Assembly (NCBI RefSeq): GCF_018143015.1 | Contig: NC_054748.1 | Coordinates: 17,363,356 to 17,427,355, forward strand | DNA from: Lytechinus variegatus | Taxonomy: Eukaryota > Echinodermata > Echinoidea > Temnopleuroida > Toxopneustidae | Direction: 5' to 3' | Length of the DNA: 64,000 bases | Shown: one piece after another, positions 58,600 to 64,000 of the stretch | How the letters are laid out: each line of letters starts with the position of its first letter | Position numbering within the stretch: position 1 is the first letter of the stretch | The notes under the pieces: generated by a model | Seen by the model: only the letters and a program-made list of their open reading frames with translations | What the model was told of the DNA's origin: nothing | Databases searched by the model: none | Translations under genes and position numbers: made by a program

Positions 58600-59065
58600 A
58601 ATTTTTAGCATGTACCACAAGAAATGATCACCAGTTCTTAAAGTCGATCTTCTTATGAACAGTTTTATGAAACGACCTCCTGGTTCAGAAAGTGAATGGA
58701 AGCGTTAAGAGACAAACTTGTCCACAAGAAAGGATCACCAGTTGTTCTTTAATTCCCTCTTCTTACAAACAGCTTCAATGAAATAGCTCCCCCCTCCATG
58801 TTTCAGAAAGTGAATGAAAGCATTAAGAGACAAACTTTTGTCTAAAAAGAAATCTTAAGAATCAAAGTGTTTTCTCTCTCCCCTGACTTTACACAGCTGA
58901 AATCCATCTGTTTGGAGGAATAGTACATTTTTTTTACTTAAATATATACATGTACTTTCTCCTCATGAGTGAAGTAAGACAAAGTCCAGCAGAACAACCA
59001 ACGAAACAGAGACGGAAGCTTTTGGTCTAACCCGACTTTTTGCTATTTTCTTTCTTTTCTTCCAG
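58600..59065. other. Intron upstream of tetraspanin exon
   Basis: Contains a direct duplication of CACAAGAAATGATCACCAGTT-type text (about 58,617 and 58,723) and ends in a strong polypyrimidine acceptor, TTTTCTTTCTTTTCTTCCAG. Confidence 0.5.
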
Positions 59066-59200
59066 ATTTTACCTGTAACCCTTGACCCGAATTTGCTTTG
59101 ATTTGAATAATCGAAAATGGGGTCAAAATATGACAAGGAACCTTGTTGTGGGATCTCACTGCTCAAGTATGTTCTCTTCATCTTCAATTTCTTCCTATTG
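59066..59200 (+). CDS. Tetraspanin, first coding exon
   Basis: Exon from the CCAG acceptor (59,061-59,065) to donor GTAAGT (59,201). After ~51 nt of 5' UTR an ATG at 59,117 begins 28 codons, MGSKYDKEPCCGISLLKYVL then FIFNFFLL, ending in phase 0. This is the classic tetraspanin start: a short cytoplasmic tail with membrane-proximal cysteines for palmitoylation, LKYxLFxFNF, and the beginning of transmembrane segment 1. The first intron of tetraspanin genes commonly falls at this point. The remaining exons (large extracellular loop with CCG) are not in the window, so the subfamily cannot be named. Confidence 0.78.
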
Positions 59201-59366
59201 GTAAGTCATCGCCATGGAAACTGGTTGTTTGATTATTTTCATTATTATTTTTCTGAGCAACAAATTGAAAGAAAGAATGATGATACTTGTAGTATTGCTC
59301 TGGTCAGGTGTATGATTCTCTGGTGTGTTGTGCAGTGTGTAATTTCCATTGAGTTAGACCTCCACT

Positions 59367-60200
59367 ATGCGTGGATGATGGTGATGGTGGTGCTGATGAT
59401 GATTATGAAGATGATGATGGTGATGAATATGAGGAAGATGATTGTGTAATTGGTGATGAAGATAATGTTTGTGGATGATGGAGAAAATGATGAAGATGGT
59501 GATGATAAAAAGAAGATTACGATTGTGGCGCTGCCAACGCTGATGGTTGTGATGATGATGATGGTGATGGTGATGATGATGGTGAAGATAAAGAAGATGT
59601 ATGTAATAAATGTTTTGATGATGATAAGGATTATGATCAATGATGATGATGATGATTATGGTGATGATGATGAAGATGATGATGATGATGATGAGGATGG
59701 TGGTGATGATGGTGATGATGATGATGATGAAGAAGAAGATTATAATGTTGGCCATGAAAATGGTGAAGATGATGGCAATGATGATGATGTTGAAGATAGA
59801 ATACAGAGAAGATAATGAAGATTGTGATGTTGATGATGGTAATGATGGTGATGATGATGATAATGATGTTGATGATGATGATGTTGATGGTGATAATGAT
59901 GGTGATGATGATTAGGATGCTGCTGCTGCTGATTATGATGATGGTAATGATGATGGTGGTAGTTATGGTGATAATGATGAAGATGATGATGATGATGAAG
60001 AGGAGGTTGAGGATAATGATGGTGATGATGATGATGACGATTATGATGAATGATGAAGAAGATGATGATGATGATGATGAAGATGATGATGGTGGTGGTG
60101 ATGATGGTGATGATGATGATGATGATGATGATAATGACGATGATGATGATGATGGTAATGATGAAGATGATGATGACAATGAACATGATGATGATGGAGA
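59367..60200. repeat. ~830-bp GAT-type microsatellite in tetraspanin intron 1
   Basis: Imperfect GATGATGATGGTGAT tract, with AAGATGATGAT variants. Both strands are open for long stretches because of the repeat (Asp/Met-rich or His/Ile/Ser-rich), not because of coding. Confidence 0.92.
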
Positions 60201-60269
60201 TCCCATGCTGGTGGTGATGTTGACAAGAACCTCTGCAGGGCCTTTTTTCAGGTTTGATACATGCAATCA

Positions 60270-62201
60270 TGAATACATTTAAATCTGTCTATATTTTTTT
60301 AAATTAGAGCCTACATGTATGCATGAGGCAATAATGTGCAGTTTCGCCTTTTCTTTTATCCTCAGATCGAGGTACAGATACATGTATGTATTTATTCACA
60401 TTTCACAATTACAAGCAATAAAAAATTAAAGTTCAATCCAAACAACATTTGCAGTTTTTGGGGAATATCACATTTATTCCAATTTCCAAATTTGCTTTTT
60501 TTAAAACACAAACTTTTGAAATAGACAGTCAAAGTGAGCTGGAAATAAACCCATAAAGAATTTGCATGATATTAATTATTATTACCTTTGAATATCCTTT
60601 TTATATAATTTCAATAAATAATAAAAAAGAGTAAAAAAAAATTACAAAAAAATTATTATCATGGCTGGAATTTCGCACATTATACCCTATAATACGCATC
60701 CTTTTTTTTAATGAAAGTACATGTAATAACCTTGACAACAATATTTTCTGAAAGAAGCAAGCACGTAACACATGTACAGTGCAGTAAGAAATGAAAATAA
60801 TAATTATTGCTTGTTCATATGCCTACATGAACAAGTATTTAAACATGAAATGTTTGAAATACAAATTGTGTAGTGTACATCAGGTTGAAAAACCCCATAG
60901 GGACTCACTGAAAATACCAAGAGGCTATGATCACATCTTGAAAATGAAACCTGTGCTGTGCACTGGTAGTCCCCTGTATTTGCATGGAGATGCCAACTCA
61001 ACCAACTCGACGGTCCATGGTATTTGTGTTGCAGTGAGTCATGACTGTAGTGTAAATTGGAGAATGATTGGTCCAGTGGCCAAGCATTGCAATGATAATG
61101 AGGTCATCTCGGGACAATGCATTGTCATACATGTACCCCAGTGAGCCGAAAATGTCAAGGGCGTGTTTGTTTAATCTGTAACATAATCTGTAGCATACAT
61201 GAAGTAACATGATCTTACACCTGTAAAATTTAGACCTGCACAAAAATGTAGATGTACATAATGCGAATATGCTATGTCGTTCTCAATGTATGTGCATGTG
61301 ATGATTTGTTTTACCAATAAATACAAATTTACATTTTTTTTTTCTTAGAACTCTTTCCTAGGGAGATGGTATGAAATGCATAGCTCCCTGAAATTTGTGA
61401 AATATAGCAATGAAAATTTATTGGGGCATAAAGAGAAATGAAAGCTTAACTAAAAAGACTACATGTATTTTCAATCAAGGACTGCTTTTTCGTGCAGTAT
61501 GCCCATATGTCCTACAGTAAATCATTAAAATCAAGTGAAATGCCAAAGACATTGCGGAGGTTTTTCTTGTTTTTTGCATGTACAACATAATGTACTCCCA
61601 GTCAAGGATAAGTCCAGCTAATGAAATAATATTATTATTCGCTGCTAATTTAAATGTATATGTACTTGACTTGACCAAGATGATGTGACCATGCATGGTT
61701 GTGACACACTGCTGAATGCATCCCCTCTTAATGCATTTATGATTTAATCTTGGTGATATCACCATGCATGAGTATAAATACAGGACATGTATAGTAGTCT
61801 TGGAGGACAGGCAGTGTTAAGATTTTATTGTTCTACTTGTACATGCATACACATGTAGGCCTATGATGCAGGCCTTGATCATGTACTGATGTAAAAAACA
61901 AACAAATAAAAAAATATATATCTCATAATTAAGTACATATACATTTACTTTTGTCTAAGGAATTTACTGACATAGCAACAAAGTTTATTAATGCTCACTG
62001 ATCTTTTTTTACACAAGCTGTTATCATATACACACCAATGCTACAGGACATGTACACCTGTACAGTCTTGGAGGACAGTCAGTGTTAAGATTTCATTGTA
62101 CATATTTACATGTAGGCCTACATTTACATTTGAATACAGGCCTCAATCATGTACTGGTGTAAAAAAAAAAAAAAGAAATAAAATATATGTGTATCTCATA
62201 A
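60270..62201. other. Intronic DNA rich in ACATGTA
   Basis: No exon in frame with the tetraspanin exon could be found. An open frame at 60,791-61,144 has no recognisable domain. Words such as TACATGTA and GTAGGCCTA are very frequent. Confidence 0.45.
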
Positions 62202-62804
62202 TTAAAGGGGAATCCAGCCTTGGCCATAAAATGTTGTGTTGGGAAGGAGAAAAATAAATTAAACAGAATGGTGAAAGTTTGAAAGAAATTGGACAAGCAA
62301 TAAGAAAGTTATAGCTGCTTTAAAATTGAGATCACTAATACTATGTAGATTTCAAATTGGCAACTGGGTAAGTAAATAATGACAAGGGGCAAGGACAACT
62401 TTCCCATAGGCCATGTACTTTATTATCAGGGATTTGTGGTTTTCTCCTAAGTACCCATTCCCCTGGGGCAGTAATCTAAATATAACCCATGTAGTATATT
62501 GTTTTATGTCCTCATGAAAGAAAAATATAATTTGAAATAAAACTTTTGGGAAAAATGACATTTTAGCCATAATATGTATTGGAGTACATGGAAGAGTAGT
62601 CCTTGCCTTACATCACTATGACATCCCATATACGGCCAATTTGAAATTTCCATGGGTATAGTGATTACCAATATTTACAACTTTTAAAAATTCATATCTT
62701 TCTTTTTGTTTGTCCAATATTGTTCAAACTTTCACCTATCAACTTGTCTGATTTTTCTTTTCCTTATAAAAACAAGTTTTTATTTGGGTTGGATTCCCCT
62801 TTAA
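62202..62804. mobile_element. TTAA-flanked MITE, copy 3
   Basis: TTAA at both edges; ends AAAGGGGAATCCAGCC and GGTTGGATTCCCCTTT. Near-identical to 30,546-31,148 but in the reverse direction, so it moved recently compared with the other copies. Confidence 0.8.
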
Positions 62805-64000
62805 GTACATTTTACTATAATGTCTACAGAGTTTAATTCTCATTGATCCTATTTTACACTTGTATTAAGCTTTTATCATTATACACACCAATGCTTTAAT
62901 AGCAAATACTGCATTTTGGAATGTAAGAAAGTATTAATTCACACTGTTCCCAGTCCAATTTCACACAAACTTCATATTGTCCTGCAGTATGTGATCTGAT
63001 ATGGGTCTGTTATTTTAGACTAGGCTGTGTATGTAGTTGGCCTGCATACCATAGATATTGAATGCCCAAATCAGGTGTGACATCAGTCATGTTATCTCAC
63101 TTGGGAGCAGAGGGCTATTTTTGCCTGGCCAAGACAGGGACAAGGGTAAAATATGAATTATGATAATGACTGGGAAGTCCTTTGAAGCAAAGGTTTATTG
63201 ATCCATTTTTATGCACCTTGTTGAAAAACTGCGTGCATGTTTATGAGAGCAACCTCACCCAGAAACTACTGTACATGTACATGTACATCACCTACAAGTA
63301 AAAAAAAAAGAATCACTTAAAAATGGTAAAATAATAAAGTAGAAATGCAGCTTTCTCCCCCTACTATGATACCAAGTTTAGAACTCAAGAAGGCCTACAT
63401 GTAACATTATTATTTAAAATTCCATAGGAACAACAGATTTTTGTGTCATAGAAAGAAATTATGAAATTGTTTTGTGTGAAGAAGAAGGTCCAAAGACTAA
63501 CCATGTACATGTAGGCCTACTTTACATGTAGTGTTTGTAGATTAACTACATGTAGCTTTGTAGTTGGTAATTTGGCTGGATTTCTTTTAAAAAGCTGAAT
63601 TGTAGCCTGGTAGTGCCAATTACATGTATTATTAAATTCAAACAATATGAATAATATTTACATGGGGTTGTACATGTAGGTTATTTCACCTCAAAAAAAC
63701 ACCATACGCCCCTGAAAAATTGAAAAAGGTCCCTGGTTATAATAGAGTCCGATATACATGTAAATTTTGACAAAAATTAAAATTAGGCTGGTGGGCTGAC
63801 AAAAATAGCCCCAGAATAAAATTCTTCTAAACTATTAAAGCTTGTGTATAGTTTTGGTAAGTTTTGGTAAATCCACCAAAATGCACCTATCACTATTTCA
63901 ATTCATTGCTAGCTAATATGAATGGATATGCCCTATAACAGTTATGATGTGGAGGATATGAAATGAAAATGTGTTTTACAGGATAAATTTTGCGATTTTA
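62805..64000. other. Intronic DNA, no gene seen
   Basis: AT-rich with many ACATGTA and AGGCCTA words. No exon, RNA gene or bounded repeat recognised. Confidence 0.45.

Noticed and set aside
59354-60282. Several long Asp-, Met-, His- or Ser-rich frames
   Set aside because: All arise from the GAT microsatellite and are open in several frames at once.
60791-61144. 117-codon plus-strand frame
   Set aside because: No recognisable domain, no splice signals tying it to the tetraspanin exon, and composition like the surrounding ACATGTA-rich DNA.

Overview
This window looks like nuclear DNA from a marine deuterostome, most probably an echinoderm such as a sea urchin. It is AT-rich, has small exons in long introns, is crowded with miniature inverted-repeat transposons (MITEs) and tRNA-derived SINEs, and its spacer DNA is full of ACATGTA and AGGCCTA words. 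There are no operons, no CRISPR array and no confident functional RNA gene. The species call is an inference.

Three host genes are visible. (1) On the minus strand, about 14.07 kb down to at least 6.7 kb: the start of a secreted or membrane protein. It has a signal-peptide exon, a Cys-containing exon of unknown family, an EGF exon and the first half of a C-type lectin domain, all in compatible splice phases. (2) On the minus strand, 48,396 to 26,898: a ten-exon gene for protein arginine methyltransferase 1 (PRMT1). All exons can be read and join in phase, except that exon 3 lacks one base inside the SAM-binding motif I. (3) On the plus strand from 59,117: the first coding exon of a tetraspanin, which runs off the right edge.

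The rest is mostly mobile DNA. The centrepiece is PRMT1 intron 4 (34,249-43,042). The 5' end of exon 5 with its splice acceptor has been amplified into about 24 intronic copies of an ~86-bp tandem repeat. A 6.56-kb DNA transposon (36,336-42,893) has inserted into that array. It has 18-bp perfect terminal inverted repeats, a 4-bp TGAT target duplication, ten subterminal copies of a CATGTCGGACGGAAT-type motif and one intact 836-872 aa ORF with a DDD-like transposase core (possibly Sola-like). That transposon is itself interrupted by a 762-bp TTAA-flanked piggyBac-type MITE.

Other notable repeats: two foldback-like elements with tandemly repeated inverted arms (11.7-13.8 kb and 17.7-20.9 kb, the second packed with AGGTCA inverted repeats); a long-palindrome Tc1/mariner MITE; several copies of a TTAA-flanked MITE family; hAT-like MITEs; a LINE 3' fragment whose tail resembles the SINE tail; a probable solo LTR; and large CAT/GAT microsatellites.
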